This document shows positions 33,846-34,957 of a stretch of DNA of 34,957 nucleotides, in pieces. The notes under the pieces were generated by a model, which worked only from the letters and a program-made list of their open reading frames with translations, searched no databases and was not told where the DNA came from. The number at the start of each line of letters is the position of its first letter. Position 1 is the stretch's first letter. The DNA comes from Comamonas aquatica NBRC 14918 (GTDB lineage Bacteria; Pseudomonadota; Gammaproteobacteria; Burkholderiales; Burkholderiaceae_C): the NCBI RefSeq assembly GCF_000739875.1, contig NZ_BBJR01000063.1:1-34957 (forward strand), written 5' to 3'. Made by a program: the position numbers and the translations under genes.

Positions 33846-34427
33846 ATGCCTACAGCTTCACAGTTGCCCGTCCTACCCCTGAGACGCCGCCATCGGCGCG
33901 GACTCACACTGATCGAGCTTTTGATCACTATCTCCATACTGGCGGTGCTCTTAGGCTTAGCAGCCCCCAGCTTTACGCCATTGCTGGAGCGCTGGCGTGT
34001 AGCGCAGGCCGTTGAGAGCCTGAAATCCGCATTGATGCTAGCGCGATCTGAAGCCATCAAACACGGCGGCAACGTTTACTTAGAGAAGCTTCCGCCAACT
34101 ACGGCGGGGTGCATCACAGACAACACCAACCAGAATTGGGATTGCGGCTGGGTGGTGTTTCTGGACGCCAACGGCAACAAACGCTGGAACGCAGGCGAAG
34201 AAATTCAAAGCTACACCACACCGCCCAACATCACGGTGACCCGAAGTAAATCTGGCGTCACCATCAGCGCAGACCGCTGGGGAATGATGGATGGAGCCAA
34301 TCTGGTGGGATTCACGATTGCACCACACCCGCAAGGCATTTCCTCGCCCGCAACCAAAGGCCTTTGCATGGCGTCGGGCGGACGAATACGAGTGGTCAAC
34401 CAGGAAGACGTTCCATGCAACAACTAA
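33846..34427 (+). CDS. fimT: Type IV minor pilin, GspH/FimT family
   Basis: This encodes 193 residues. A short basic leader (RRRHRRG) ends at Gly19, followed by LTLIELLITISILAVLLGLAAPSF, the class III prepilin cleavage site and hydrophobic helix with mature Glu5 (residue 24). Position +1 is Leu instead of the usual Phe. The middle matches the GspH/FimT domain (LKSALMLARSEAIKHGGNVYL, GWVVFLDANGNKRW), and a cysteine pair near the end (LCMASGG...DVPCNN) is typical of minor pilins. It acts in the inner membrane and periplasm as part of the pilus initiation complex. It overlaps the next gene by 13 nt. The symbol is given by family likeness. Confidence 0.85.
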   Translation: MPTASQLPVLPLRRRHRRGLTLIELLITISILAVLLGLAAPSFTPLLERWRVAQAVESLKSALMLARSEAIKHGGNVYLEKLPPTTAGCITDNTNQNWDCGWVVFLDANGNKRWNAGEEIQSYTTPPNITVTRSKSGVTISADRWGMMDGANLVGFTIAPHPQGISSPATKGLCMASGGRIRVVNQEDVPCNN

Positions 34428-34957
34428 TCCCACACCACGCACATCGCCAGCAAGGCATCACGCTGTTGGAATCCCTGATTGCCATCCTGGTCAGCGCGCT
34501 AGGAATTCTTGGCATCCTGGGCGTACAGATGCGTACCCTGTCGGACACCCAGACCAGCGTACGCCGTGGTCAGGCGATACGACTGATTGAAGACCTCGGC
34601 GAGCGTATGCGGGTCAACCCCAACGCACTGATCAGCATCAACAGTTACATCTCCGGCTATACACCACCGGAAGCCAACGAAAGCAAAGTCACAGTCAGTT
34701 GCCAGAGCAGCGCCTGTACGCCTTTACAACAAGCCGAGCACGACTTGCAACAATGGAAGACTGCAGTCCAGCAAAACCTCCCGACAGGCCAGTCCAGCAT
34801 CTTTCTGGCTCCCGGTGAAACCGTGGATGCCAACCGCCGCCAAGTGGGCGTGATGATTGCATGGCGGGAGAACGAACGAGCAGACACCAAAACCGACGCC
34901 ATTGACGCCAGCCAAGTGCGCAACAGCGATGGCAGTTTCAGCGCAGGCACGGCGTTG
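34415..34957 (+). CDS. pilV: Type IV pilus modification protein PilV, partial (3' end outside window)
   Basis: The frame is open for 181 codons from the ATG at 34415 to the window edge. The start MQQLIPHHAHRQQG ends in the prepilin Gly14, followed by ITLLESLIAILVSALGILGI, a PilV-type helix with mature Glu5 (residue 19). The next segment QMRTLSDTQTSVRRGQAIRLIEDLGERMRVNP is typical of PilV, a minor pilin of the tip complex. The ATG overlaps the end of the upstream minor-pilin gene and has an AGGAAG site at 34402-34407, implying translational coupling. Genes such as pilW, pilX and pilY1 would be expected beyond the edge. Confidence 0.88.
   Translation, partial: MQQLIPHHAHRQQGITLLESLIAILVSALGILGILGVQMRTLSDTQTSVRRGQAIRLIEDLGERMRVNPNALISINSYISGYTPPEANESKVTVSCQSSACTPLQQAEHDLQQWKTAVQQNLPTGQSSIFLAPGETVDANRRQVGVMIAWRENERADTKTDAIDASQVRNSDGSFSAGTAL

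Noticed and set aside
1-34957. Mobile elements, prophage, CRISPR, restriction or toxin-antitoxin systems
   Set aside because: No transposase, integrase, nuclease, methylase-endonuclease pair, repeat-spacer array or toxin-like small gene pair was seen on either strand.

Overview
The window is chromosomal DNA from a betaproteobacterium, most likely of the family Comamonadaceae (Acidovorax/Comamonas/Delftia type). This rests on high GC content, an orphan Bug-family binding protein, separate nuoC and nuoD genes, a tpiA-secG-tRNA-Leu-nuoA-N order followed by DUF2818 and DUF1178 genes, and short 'AGCTATcaaaaATAGC' intergenic elements typical of that family. The species cannot be fixed from the sequence alone.

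Layout. (1) 1-7.3 kb is a loose set of single genes: a Cys-rich DUF3079 protein, a VOC/glyoxalase-fold protein, a Bug/TctC-type binding protein (minus), a class I methyltransferase, a DTW-domain tRNA acp3U-type transferase, an orphan polar amino-acid binding protein, and an OafA-like membrane acyltransferase. The gaps between them hold several perfect dyads and hairpins. (2) 7.3-13.6 kb (minus) is a complete branched-chain amino-acid-type ABC importer transcribed as livG-livF-SBP1-SBP2-livH-livM, with two tandem, closely related binding-protein genes. (3) 13.9-29.4 kb (minus) is the full 14-gene complex I operon nuoA-N, preceded by a tRNA-Leu(GAG) gene and followed by a DUF2818 membrane protein, a terminator, and a DUF1178 protein. 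(4) 29.5-33.6 kb (minus) holds rpsO, pnp, tpiA and secG, each block separated by clear stem-loops. (5) 33.8 kb to the right edge (plus) is the start of a type IV minor-pilin cluster, with a fimT/gspH-like gene overlapping a pilV-like gene that runs off the window.

Functional picture. Most of the window is core physiology: respiration (NDH-1), glycolysis (TpiA), protein export (SecG), ribosome and RNA turnover (S15, PNPase), amino-acid uptake and pilus biogenesis. I see no CRISPR array, prophage, insertion sequence or defence island, and no convincing new multi-gene system.

The items worth a second look are mostly regulatory or at residue level. They include an intrinsic-terminator-like hairpin inside a signal-peptide coding region (4564-4590), a Walker A Lys-to-Arg change in LivF, and a large hairpin directly after the first of the two tandem binding proteins. 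Others are TTTGCGCAAA dyads on both sides of the tctC-like gene, tandem TAAG-n-CTTA dyads upstream of livG, and a folded leader in front of tRNA-Leu/nuo.

All calls were made by reading the sequence. No database search or folding program was run.
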